Assembly: GCA_017470045.1 (NCBI GenBank)
Contig: JAFUFG010000252.1
Location: 1 to 10,668 of the forward strand
Source of the DNA: Bacilli bacterium
Lineage (GTDB): Bacteria > Bacillota_I > Bacilli_A > RF39 > UBA660
DNA length: 10,668 bases
Reading direction: 5' to 3'
Under the pieces are notes generated by a model, which was given only the letters and a program-made list of their open reading frames with translations, did no database searches and had not been told where the DNA came from. Shown one piece after another: positions 1 through 6,018 of this stretch; the first letter of the stretch is position 1; the number at the start of each line of letters is the position of its first letter. A program made the translations under genes and the position numbers.

Positions 1-501
1 GAAGATAGCGATGATAAATCATTCGCAGGTCAATATATTACAGAATTATTTAATAACTCTGTAGAAACAACAATAAAGAGTATTAAAAAGTGTTGGAAGT
101 CTCTACTTGGAGCACACTTAGACAAATATAAAACAGAGAAAAATGATGCAATATTCGGAGGGATTGTAATTCAACGAATGGTAACAGCGGATTTCTCAGG
201 TGTTATGTTTACCAAAAACCCAGTAAGTAACAATAAAGATTGCATTGTTATTGAATGTGTAAAAGGAGTTGCGGATAAACTAGTAGACAATCGTGTTGTA
301 CCAGATCGTTTCTTCGTAAATAAAGAAAAGTTAGAAATTATTGATGAGATTAATCGTAATAATATACCACACGATATCGTCTTAGAATTAGCTGCTTTAG
401 GACAAAAAATAGAAAAACATTATGGATGTGAAGTAGATATTGAATGGGCAGTAGAAAATAATCATATTTACTTAATTCAAACACGTCCAATCACAACATA
501 A
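1..501 (+). CDS. PEP synthase/PPDK-type ATP-grasp domain protein, 5'-truncated by the window
   Basis: The reading frame is open from base 1 to the TAA at 499-501, with a second in-frame stop (TAG) next to it, so 166 C-terminal residues are visible. They match the nucleotide-binding domain shared by PEP synthase, pyruvate phosphate dikinase and rifampin phosphotransferase. An EDSDDKSFAGQY stretch (residues 1-12) corresponds to the family's ED-x-x-x-x-SFAGQ loop. IQRMV followed by SGVMFTKNP (about 57-73) and the closing DIEWAV...IYLIQTRPI (about 143-164) are also characteristic. In the family this domain binds ATP and phosphorylates a mobile histidine domain. Here the protein stops right after the QTRPI strand, where the His-containing swivel domain normally follows, so it appears to be a stand-alone ATP-grasp unit. 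It probably heads the operon continuing at 521. Substrate unknown. Confidence 0.85.
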   Translation, partial: EDSDDKSFAGQYITELFNNSVETTIKSIKKCWKSLLGAHLDKYKTEKNDAIFGGIVIQRMVTADFSGVMFTKNPVSNNKDCIVIECVKGVADKLVDNRVVPDRFFVNKEKLEIIDEINRNNIPHDIVLELAALGQKIEKHYGCEVDIEWAVENNHIYLIQTRPITT

Positions 502-520
502 TAGGTAAGGGGGAAAAGGT

Positions 521-1732
521 ATGGAAAATAAGTTTAAAGTTTATCACTTAAGTATTCGTGGAAAAAACGTAGATATGTTTAATGAACCACTATACTTAAA
601 CAAAAGTAAAAGAATAAAATTCAATGGAATTATTGATGAACATGAAATAAAAACGGAACAAGGGGAAGACTACATTTCCCTTGCTCCAAAATTTAAACCA
701 CACTCTGATTATGAAATGATGTTACAGTCTACTGATAACGTTGTCAAAAGTCCATCAACTTCATTAACCGATGAAGCAATTCATTATATTTTTGGAACAG
801 GTTATAAATTTATAAAATTCTTAAGTGATCCAGAAGTAATTGAAAAATACGGAATGGAAGGAGGATACCCATACTTAGTATTTAACTATGATGAGTATAC
901 AACAGACCGTCATAGTGGTATGAGTAAAAAGCCATTCCACTTACATTTAAATTCCTGGAAGAAGGAAACGATTGATCGTATTACAGAAATTAAGAAGAGT
1001 GAAGTATCTCCATATTATTATGAATCTGTAGTAGATCCAATCTTTGATTTAACAAGAACACTAGCATACGACGCTCTAGATTGTGAAGAATTAAATCAAT
1101 ACTTAGAAAAAGCAAATCCAATTTGTGGAGATCAAGAAATCTTCTATTCTGGAATCTATAAAGTAAAAGGTGGATGGGAATTTCTAAATAGTGAAGAGTT
1201 TCCCCATGTATTAAAAACAATTCACGAAAGATTAGAAACTCGTTATAAAGAAATATTAAAATGTTTTACTGGAAACGATACAATTCCAGCACTTTATACA
1301 AGACATCCATTATTAAACGAATATAAGATTTTAAACAATATTGCAGAGTCAAATTTCCAAGATACAACAAAAGAAGCATTAGTAAAACTAATTCCAAGAG
1401 TTAGAACGATTACAGATGAAGAATTCCAAGAACTTTGCCAAAATACCGACTTACGTGATACAATAATCCCAATGCGTTGGGTGGCATACTCTGTAGGCTT
1501 CTTTTCAAATGATTATATTGAAAAAGATAAACCATATGAAGGAAACATATGTTACATGAATTGTACTCCAAGATTATTTACAAAAATTGGAGGAGCAAGT
1601 ATCATGAACTTCCCAGAAAGATCACTAGTAAAAATTGATCGTGGCGAAGGAACATTTACCCAAGAAGAGTTTAACAATCACGTAGAATTCCAAAAAGAAT
1701 TCGTAAAAAAAGTAGGGATGAGGAGAGATTAA
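521..1732 (+). CDS. Conserved-looking protein of unknown family, 403 aa
   Basis: I do not recognise this protein. The start is well supported by AAGGGGG at 507-513, seven bases before the ATG. It lies 19 bases after the ATP-grasp gene and one base before the next ORF, so it is clearly in the same operon. It has no signal peptide or membrane helix and looks like a soluble cytoplasmic enzyme or binding protein. Noticeable elements are a GMEGGYPYLVFNYDEY segment (about 111-126), a charged patch with R130/H131, and an H140-x-H142 motif in KPFHLHLNSW preceded by HSGMS. This loosely recalls the G-x-S-x(n)-H-x-H pattern of HIT/GalT-like nucleotidyl transferases, but the surrounding residues differ and I do not assign it. 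Five cysteines are scattered. There is no phosphohistidine-domain motif, so it does not obviously supply the part missing from the upstream ATP-grasp protein. Confidence 0.85.
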   Translation: MENKFKVYHLSIRGKNVDMFNEPLYLNKSKRIKFNGIIDEHEIKTEQGEDYISLAPKFKPHSDYEMMLQSTDNVVKSPSTSLTDEAIHYIFGTGYKFIKFLSDPEVIEKYGMEGGYPYLVFNYDEYTTDRHSGMSKKPFHLHLNSWKKETIDRITEIKKSEVSPYYYESVVDPIFDLTRTLAYDALDCEELNQYLEKANPICGDQEIFYSGIYKVKGGWEFLNSEEFPHVLKTIHERLETRYKEILKCFTGNDTIPALYTRHPLLNEYKILNNIAESNFQDTTKEALVKLIPRVRTITDEEFQELCQNTDLRDTIIPMRWVAYSVGFFSNDYIEKDKPYEGNICYMNCTPRLFTKIGGASIMNFPERSLVKIDRGEGTFTQEEFNNHVEFQKEFVKKVGMRRD

Positions 1733-1733
1733 G

Positions 1734-2429
1734 ATGAACGAAATGGAACAAAGAACAGAACAAATTCCAAACGAAGATTATAACTTTTTAAGAGCTAGAA
1801 TGATGCGTTTAGAAGAATCATACAAGCAAAGCGTAGATCAAAGAGTAAGAAAAGCAGTACGCGATAAAACTTTATATGAAATCTGCGAAAGATTTCCAAA
1901 TTTCTTTTATGACTATGCTGATGCTTTCGAAGCTTGTGAAATGTCATCTTTAATGGAAATTACAAATTTATATAATATGGTTATGGGAAGATATTCCGTA
2001 ACACCACTTCCAAGAATTGAAAGTGAAAAACAAGTAAAGAAATTATTAAAGTTAAAGGATAAAGCATTAAAAAGTTTTATTCGAGGATACAATGAGGCAG
2101 TTGCTCATGGAGATTTAACTTATTACAGTCAAAGAATCGATGATAAATTAGTTTTCTTAACAGTAGAAAATGGAGAATTTGTTGGAGCAGCAACTGACGT
2201 TAGTAGAAAACAAAGAAACGGAGAATGTTTATGTCACGTTTGTAGAAGATTTAGAAGAGGTAGTGACATCATCTTTGTAACGAATACTGCGCAAACATCC
2301 AAAGGAGATTATTCTTCCATTGGACAAACTTTCTGTAGCGATTATGAAAGTTGTAATAAAGCAGTAGAAGATAGTAAACCACTAGTGAAATTCTTAAAAT
2401 ATAAACTAGATAAGGGTGAAGAAAGATAG
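1734..2429 (+). CDS. FusB/FusC-type elongation factor G-binding protein
   Basis: This 231-residue protein has the FusB/FusC (EF-G-binding) layout: a helical N-terminal half (about 15-125) and a C-terminal treble-clef zinc domain. The zinc domain is seen as C167-H-V-C170, followed by a strand region (DIIFVTNTA, about 178-186) and then FCSDYESCNKA with C201 and C207. C-x2-C plus a C-x5-C embedded in a CxDxxxCN context is the family signature. Length fits the family, which is slightly over 200 residues. Known members bind EF-G and help release it from fusidic-acid-stalled ribosomes; chromosomal homologues need not confer resistance. The ATG lies one base after the previous stop, with AGGAGAG at 1721-1727, so the two are translationally linked. 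Placement beside a rifampin-phosphotransferase-like ATP-grasp domain hints at a translation- or antibiotic-related role, which is inference. Confidence 0.82.
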   Translation: MNEMEQRTEQIPNEDYNFLRARMMRLEESYKQSVDQRVRKAVRDKTLYEICERFPNFFYDYADAFEACEMSSLMEITNLYNMVMGRYSVTPLPRIESEKQVKKLLKLKDKALKSFIRGYNEAVAHGDLTYYSQRIDDKLVFLTVENGEFVGAATDVSRKQRNGECLCHVCRRFRRGSDIIFVTNTAQTSKGDYSSIGQTFCSDYESCNKAVEDSKPLVKFLKYKLDKGEER

Positions 2430-2462
2430 TATAATAAAAATACATACTAAGGAGGATACCAT

Positions 2463-3011
2463 ATGGAAACAAAAATTATTTATTATGTACATGGTACAAC
2501 ATATGATAATGCATCAAAACGATGTAGCGGATGGAAACAAGTAGAATTAAATGATTTAGGTAAAGAACAAGCACAAAATTTGGGTAAAAATACACCATAT
2601 AAATTTGATGTGTTATTCTCATCAGACCTAATTCGCGCAATTGATTCTGCCAATATTGCATTTCCAGACGTAGAAAAACATCAAGATAAGAGATTAAGAG
2701 AATGTAATTATGGAGACTTCGACGGGGAAGATAAAAAATTAGTTGTTTACGAAGAACATGTGGATGAACCATTCCCTAATGGAGAATCCCTAAAAGATGT
2801 AGAAGCAAGAATTCGTGAATTCTTAAAAGAAGTAACGGAAAAATACAAAGGAAAAACGATTGGTATTATGGCTCATCGTGCTCCTCAACTTGCAATTGAA
2901 GTAATCACAAAACACATCTCATGGGAAGAAGCAAATGCGAGTGACTGGAGAAAAACAGGAGACTGGCAACCAGGATGGGAATATACAGTAAAATCAGAAG
3001 ATTTAGATTAA
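2463..3011 (+). CDS. Histidine phosphatase superfamily protein with a VHG variant motif
   Basis: A 182-residue relative of phosphoglycerate mutase/histidine phosphatases. The N-terminal motif reads YYVHGTTYDN, so H10 (the phosphoacceptor position) is kept but the usual preceding Arg of RHG is Val9. Other core elements are present: SSDLIRA with R58, LRECNYGDFDG with E80 (general acid position), and MAHRAP with H138. From family knowledge such proteins dephosphorylate small phosphometabolites or phosphoproteins; a VHG variant may be a distinct clade with altered activity. AAGGAGG at 2449-2455 sets the start. The 33-base gap to the FusB-like gene contains a TATAAT at 2430-2435 without a good -35, so it may be co-transcribed or have a weak internal promoter. 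A terminator at 3033 ends the unit. Substrate unknown. Confidence 0.85.
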   Translation: METKIIYYVHGTTYDNASKRCSGWKQVELNDLGKEQAQNLGKNTPYKFDVLFSSDLIRAIDSANIAFPDVEKHQDKRLRECNYGDFDGEDKKLVVYEEHVDEPFPNGESLKDVEARIREFLKEVTEKYKGKTIGIMAHRAPQLAIEVITKHISWEEANASDWRKTGDWQPGWEYTVKSEDLD

Positions 3012-3032
3012 AATTTATACGGTTATAAGACA

Positions 3033-3065
3033 AAAAGTTGTGGGTTTTTACCTACAACTTTTTTT
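3033..3065 (+). terminator. Rho-independent terminator of the four-gene operon
   Basis: The arms AAAAGTTGTGGG (3033-3044) and CCTACAACTTTT (3051-3062) pair with one G-U wobble around a six-base loop and run into a T tract ending at 3065. It lies just after the histidine-phosphatase gene and separates that operon from cysE. Confidence 0.88.
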
Positions 3066-3102
3066 AATTGAAAAATAAAAAATATTATAGAGGTGAAGAA
3101 AA

Positions 3103-3642
3103 ATGTTTAAGAAAATAAAAGAAGAAATAAAATTAATTAAGGAGAAGGATCCATCCATTCATAGTGACTTAGAAGCGCTCCTGCATCCGAGTTTTAAAAT
3201 AAAAATGTATTATAATCTAGCACACAAACTATATTTAAAAAATCATAAAGTATTCGCAAGACACATTCAAAATATCGGAAAGAGAAGAACCGGTATTGAG
3301 ATTCATCCCGGGGCAACGATTGGAAAAAACTTCTTTATAGATCATGGAACTGGAGTGGTAATTGGAGAAACCACAATCATTGGAGATAATGTTACATTAT
3401 TTCATGGAGTGACATTAGGTACAACTGGAAAAGAAAAAGGAAAACGGCATCCAACCGTAGAAGATAATGTATTAATCGGTGCCAATGCAACAGTCCTTGG
3501 AAATCTAACCATCGGTGAAGGTGCTAAAGTAGGAGCAGGTGCAGTCGTTGTAAAAGACGTAAAAAAGAATACGACAGTAACTGGAGTACCTGCTAAAGTC
3601 GTAAGAGATTATAATAAAGTAGTAAAAAGAAAAAAAGTATAG
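3103..3642 (+). CDS. cysE: Serine O-acetyltransferase
   Basis: Transfers acetyl from acetyl-CoA to L-serine, giving O-acetylserine for cysteine synthesis in the cytoplasm. The 179-residue protein has a short helical N-terminus with HSDLEALLHPSFK (about 20-32), then a left-handed beta-helix of hexapeptide repeats (about 65-165). The family's active-site blocks are present: HPGATIG, the D80-H81-G-T-G-VVIGET block, and the LFHGVTLGTTGKEKGKRHP block with H101 and H116. It is the short bacillary/clostridial form, lacking the long N-terminal extension of the E. coli enzyme. The RBS is AGGTGA at 3091-3096. A TTGAAA/TATTAT pair just upstream is too close to the start to be a convincing promoter. No T-box or S-box leader fits in the 90-base gap. 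No cysK partner lies adjacent. The last codons overlap a putative small-RNA promoter at 3643. Confidence 0.95.
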   Translation: MFKKIKEEIKLIKEKDPSIHSDLEALLHPSFKIKMYYNLAHKLYLKNHKVFARHIQNIGKRRTGIEIHPGATIGKNFFIDHGTGVVIGETTIIGDNVTLFHGVTLGTTGKEKGKRHPTVEDNVLIGANATVLGNLTIGEGAKVGAGAVVVKDVKKNTTVTGVPAKVVRDYNKVVKRKKV

Positions 3643-3648
3643 TATACT
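3620..3648 (+). promoter_or_regulatory. Candidate promoter of the plus-strand small RNA
   Basis: TATACT (3643-3648) begins immediately after the cysE stop codon, with a weak TAGTAA 17 bases upstream at 3620-3625. It places a start at about 3655-3657, the first G of the structured GGGAGCA element. The -35 matches only partly, so this is moderate evidence. Confidence 0.4.
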
Positions 3649-3656
3649 AAATTTAT

Positions 3657-3738
3657 GGGAGCACTTCTTCTATTAAGTTAAATGCTACCTAATGTTTGTG
3701 GTCGCACCTAACAAAACAAGTTAGGTGCTTTTTTTATT
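3657..3738 (+). ncRNA. Putative antisense small RNA (about 80 nt) opposing the small-peptide gene
   Basis: After the candidate promoter the sequence can form a first hairpin, GGGAGCA (3657-3663) with TGCTACC (3683-3689), with one mismatch. It then ends in a strong terminator hairpin. No ORF with an RBS lies in it. Two of its segments are complementary to the leader of the 27-residue peptide mRNA made from the other strand. CACTTCTT (3662-3669) can pair, with wobbles, with that gene's Shine-Dalgarno. GCACCTAACAAA (3704-3715) pairs with the leader segment opposite 3841-3852 with one mismatch. Its 3' end also overlaps the peptide stop codon. This layout resembles antitoxin RNAs such as RNA II of fst or RatA. 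It could instead be only a cysE 3' UTR with a terminator. Confidence 0.45.
3704..3738 (+). terminator. Strong intrinsic terminator (cysE and/or the small RNA)
   Basis: A perfect 9-bp stem GCACCTAAC (3704-3712) / GTTAGGTGC (3720-3728) with a seven-base loop is followed by T-rich 3729-3738. On the minus strand no U tract follows the hairpin, so it should terminate plus-strand transcripts only. The left arm is also one copy of the GCxCCTAACAAA direct repeat. Confidence 0.9.
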
Positions 3739-3817
3739 TTACAATTACAAAAATTAATGCAATTTGTAAAAGGATAATGGTGATAAGAGAAAAGATTAAA
3801 AAATCTTTCTTACCCAT
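3734..3817 (-). CDS. Small hydrophobic peptide, 27 aa, candidate type I toxin
   Basis: The minus strand reads ATG at 3817 to TAA at 3736-3734. The preceding AAAGGAGGTG (3833-3824) is a near-perfect Shine-Dalgarno with eight bases between GGAGG and the ATG. An in-frame ATG at 3823 would be only two bases from it and is disfavoured. The peptide begins MGKKDF, has about 20 unbroken hydrophobic or small residues (L7 to V26, with one Gln) and ends in a single Lys. That is one membrane helix with a positively charged N-terminus. Size and shape match type I toxins and other small membrane peptides of Firmicutes, although I see no sequence-level match to Fst, TxpA or the holin-like toxins. Its leader and 3' end both face the plus-strand small RNA. 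Membrane activity is inferred. Confidence 0.6.
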   Translation of the reverse strand: MGKKDFLIFSLITIILLQIALIFVIVK

Positions 3818-3823
3818 ATGCAT

Positions 3824-3858
3824 CACCTCCTTTAAAGATAGCGCCTAACAAAGAAGTG
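3824..3858 (-). promoter_or_regulatory. Leader hairpin that can mask the peptide Shine-Dalgarno
   Basis: Near the likely 5' end of the peptide mRNA, CACUUCUUU (opposite 3858-3850) can pair with AAAGGAGGUG (opposite 3833-3824). This gives nine consecutive pairs, two of them G-U. The loop of about 16 bases displays GUUAGGCGC, the sequence complementary to the small RNA's terminator arm. Translation of the peptide may therefore be intrinsically repressed and further controlled by the RNA. Confidence 0.45.
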
Positions 3859-3863
3859 TTCCT

Positions 3864-3896
3864 ATTATATTATTCGAGAAATATTACGTTTTCCAA
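3864..3896 (-). promoter_or_regulatory. Candidate promoter of the small-peptide mRNA
   Basis: On the minus strand TTGGAA (opposite 3896-3891) lies 18 bases before TAATAT (3872-3867), which overlaps a perfect TATAAT (3869-3864; spacing 21). Either predicts a transcription start at about 3857-3861, directly before the CACUUCUUU element of the leader. Confidence 0.5.
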
Positions 3897-3925
3897 CTTT
3901 TTCCTACAACAAGAAAAGACTCTTA

Positions 3926-3934
3926 TGTTATAAT
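3926..3934 (+). promoter_or_regulatory. Extended -10 promoter of gpmA
   Basis: TGTTATAAT (3926-3934) is a consensus extended -10 element. The best -35 positions are poor (ACAACA at 3906-3911), as is acceptable for extended -10 promoters. The leader is short, with GGAGG at 3941-3945. Confidence 0.7.
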
Positions 3935-3953
3935 GTTCTAGGAGGTATTAAAA

Positions 3954-4649
3954 ATGAAAAAATTAGTAATTGTAAGACATGGTCAAAGTATGTGGAATCT
4001 AGAAAATAGATTTACTGGTTGGACAGATGTTGAATTATCAGAAAATGGTATTAATGAAGCAAAAAAAGCAGGAGCAATGTTAAAGGAAAAAGGATATCAT
4101 TTTGATGAAGCATTTACTTCAGTATTAAAAAGAGCAAATGATACATTAAAATATATTTTAGAAGAGTTAGGAGAAACAGATATTCCAACTCATTTTAATT
4201 ACAAATTAAATGAAAGACATTATGGTGCTTTACAAGGATTAAACAAAGACGAAACTAGAGAAAAATATGGTGCAGAACAAGTACAACTATGGAGAAGAAG
4301 TGCAGATGTTAGACCACCAGAATTATCTCGCGATGATGAAAGATTCCCTGGAAAAGATCCAAAATATGCAGATCTTACAGAAGAAGAATTACCAACTACA
4401 GAAAACTTACTAGATACAATCGATAGAGTAGTAGAGTACTGGAATTCTGATATTAAAGATGTAGTAGCTAGTGGTAAAAATGTAATTATTGCAGCTCACG
4501 GAAATAGTTTAAGAGGATTAATGAAATATTTAGATAACCTATCAAATGAAGAAGTTATCTCTCTTGAAATTGCAACAGGAAGACCAATCTGTTATGAATT
4601 AAATGATGATTTAACTCCAATTAGACATTACTATATTGATGCACAATAA
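3954..4649 (+). CDS. gpmA: 2,3-bisphosphoglycerate-dependent phosphoglycerate mutase
   Basis: Interconverts 3- and 2-phosphoglycerate in glycolysis and gluconeogenesis through a phosphohistidine intermediate. The 231-residue protein has the full dPGM signature: [17 protein letters not shown] with R8 and the phosphorylated H9, SVLKRA with R60, [13 protein letters not shown] with E87, the [11 protein letters not shown] loop (about 115-125), and AAHGNSLR with H182. Length and the C-terminal tail fit bacterial GpmA. GGAGG (3941-3945) lies eight bases before the ATG. It is monocistronic, with its own promoter and a terminator immediately after the stop. It is a canonical counterpart to the VHG-variant histidine phosphatase about 1 kb upstream; the two are only distantly related. 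Confidence 0.97.
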   Translation: MKKLVIVRHGQSMWNLENRFTGWTDVELSENGINEAKKAGAMLKEKGYHFDEAFTSVLKRANDTLKYILEELGETDIPTHFNYKLNERHYGALQGLNKDETREKYGAEQVQLWRRSADVRPPELSRDDERFPGKDPKYADLTEEELPTTENLLDTIDRVVEYWNSDIKDVVASGKNVIIAAHGNSLRGLMKYLDNLSNEEVISLEIATGRPICYELNDDLTPIRHYYIDAQ

Positions 4650-4676
4650 AAAGACTTTAAAAAAAGTCTTTTTTTT
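4650..4676. terminator. Bidirectional terminator between convergent gpmA and the SpoIID-like gene
   Basis: AAAGACTTT (4650-4658) pairs with AAAGTCTTT (4663-4671) around a four-A loop. T-rich sequence follows on the plus strand and the A run gives U-rich RNA on the minus strand. It ends gpmA; its right flank overlaps the stop codon of the convergent minus-strand gene. Confidence 0.82.
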
Positions 4677-6018
4677 ATTGATTCGCTACTTCTACAATCT
4701 TTCTCCAAGTAAATGGACCAACCAATCCAGACATTTGTAATCCATTATCATTTCGAAACTTCAAAATAGATTTTTCCGTTAATTCATCAAATTCGCCATT
4801 GACTCTTACTCCAGGAATAGATTTATATTTTGTACAAATCTGATATAGGAATTGTTGAAGTCTTTTGATGTCATCTCCGCTCATACCTCGAGATAAAAAG
4901 TATCCTGGATATAACTCATCCACATAAGTAGAATACTTTGGATCAACCGATCGTAACATCGAATCATAAGTATTTTTTAATACATTCCAATCGGTATAAG
5001 TCATTTTTCCCGTAACCGGTAATCCGTATTTTTCTTGAAACGCCGTAACCATCGCAACAGTCGCATCATTATAAACAGAATTTGTTCGAAGATTCGGAAT
5101 ATCATTATCTAAGAAAGCAATCGCATTTAAATAGTAATGGACATATTCCACTTCAATACCAGTATCTCCATATTGTAATATATCACGATATTGGAAGGTA
5201 GCCTCTTCTGGACTAAGACCTTCTGTATATAAATCCGATAATTTTTTCACACTGGTATAAACATATTTTATTTTATACCAAGTGGCCTTGTCGACAATTC
5301 CAGTAATTGGTAGAGAAAAGATTTCTTGAAATTTACGAACCGCATCCTCCGTTTCCTGATTATAGATACCTAGATCCGTAACAATTGCAGGAATAGCAGG
5401 ATAATTAATTCGTATCCTACGTAAGTCACGTTGAATCGCACTTACTGGATTTCCCGCTTGACCAGGACCGATTTCATATCCGGGATAACTTACAGTAGCT
5501 CCTCCAACGGGAGCATTATACTTAATCGATAAATCATTTCCATAATAATAACGTAAAATTTCAATTGGACTTTTCCCTTGATTAGCTAAGGCAACAGTTC
5601 CCCATTGAGAAAGACCATTACAAGTTAATTTTCTACCATCACAATACTGAGAAAAATAAGGTTGCACCTGTCCTTCTTTTACCAAATAATCATCAAATAA
5701 ATCTTTCACTAAAGTAACAATATTTTCATATACTTCACGATTCTCAATGTAAGTTTGATCATAAATAGGGGAAGAAGTAATATCAAAATTATATCCTTTA
5801 CTTCGATACCATTCATTATAGATTCGATTCATCGCAAAACTAATAATCGATAAAATATTTGCTTTTAAAGCATCTACAGGCCAAGTAGGGTAGATTTCAG
5901 AAGATGCGACATTCGCAATATAATCTGTAAATGCGACAGTAATATTTCGACCTGCTGCATCTGGAGCACCTAAATGAACCGTAATATTTTCCGGAATAAT
6001 TGGATATTTAATTGCCAT
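4675..6018 (-). CDS. SpoIID-like protein with three peptidoglycan-binding domains
   Basis: Of 447 residues, about 25-165 resemble the SpoIID/LytB catalytic domain. FTDYIANVASSEIYPTWP carries E41 at the position of the SpoIID transglycosylase glutamate, followed by VDALKANI, a YDQTY segment near 86-90, and GLSQWGTVALANQG...ILRYYYG near 135-160. C126 and C133 in the region between may be a metal pair like that of clostridial SpoIID. Three PG_binding_1-like domains follow at about 178-252, 279-350 and 370-443, each ending in a YN/DE-x-T...F(Q/R)...GL(P)-x-(T/S)G...TW-type pattern. There is no signal peptide. The start is set by GGAGG six bases upstream and overlaps the previous gene by 11 bases. 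It is last in the LysM operon. Likely role: binding or cutting glycan strands, perhaps of spore cortex. Cortex localisation is inference. Confidence 0.85.
   Translation of the reverse strand: MAIKYPIIPENITVHLGAPDAAGRNITVAFTDYIANVASSEIYPTWPVDALKANILSIISFAMNRIYNEWYRSKGYNFDITSSPIYDQTYIENREVYENIVTLVKDLFDDYLVKEGQVQPYFSQYCDGRKLTCNGLSQWGTVALANQGKSPIEILRYYYGNDLSIKYNAPVGGATVSYPGYEIGPGQAGNPVSAIQRDLRRIRINYPAIPAIVTDLGIYNQETEDAVRKFQEIFSLPITGIVDKATWYKIKYVYTSVKKLSDLYTEGLSPEEATFQYRDILQYGDTGIEVEYVHYYLNAIAFLDNDIPNLRTNSVYNDATVAMVTAFQEKYGLPVTGKMTYTDWNVLKNTYDSMLRSVDPKYSTYVDELYPGYFLSRGMSGDDIKRLQQFLYQICTKYKSIPGVRVNGEFDELTEKSILKFRNDNGLQMSGLVGPFTWRKIVEVANQ

Larger units (their letters stand above)
3704..3852. repeat. 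Direct repeat pair flanking the small-peptide gene
   Basis: GCACCTAACAAA at 3704-3715 recurs as GCGCCTAACAAA at 3841-3852, 11 of 12 bases the same. One copy lies in the plus-strand RNA and the other in the leader of the oppositely transcribed peptide mRNA, so the two transcripts can base-pair in trans. The DRa/DRb repeats of the pAD1 par locus use the same principle. Confidence 0.6.

Noticed and set aside
990..1220. Minus-strand ORF inside the 403-aa gene
   Set aside because: It is an antisense shadow of a well-supported gene, with no RBS and low-complexity Leu/Ile/His-rich content.
2269..2772. Two minus-strand ORFs across the FusB-like and histidine-phosphatase genes
   Set aside because: Both are antisense to genes with clear family motifs and have no credible ribosome sites.
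3066..3088. TTGAAA/TATTAT promoter for cysE
   Set aside because: It would start transcription inside or after the RBS, leaving almost no leader.
3655..3740. T-box or other known riboswitch at the end of cysE
   Set aside because: The GTGGTCGCACC stretch before the terminator loosely recalls a T-box, but the AAGGGTGGNACCGCG core is absent. The next plus-strand gene, gpmA, has its own promoter 200 bases on.
3657..3863. Short transposable element bounded by inverted repeats (CACTTCTTC at 3662-3670 and AAAGAAGTG at 3850-3858)
   Set aside because: The match is short and imperfect, with no target-site duplication. It is better explained as shared anti-Shine-Dalgarno elements of two opposing RNAs.
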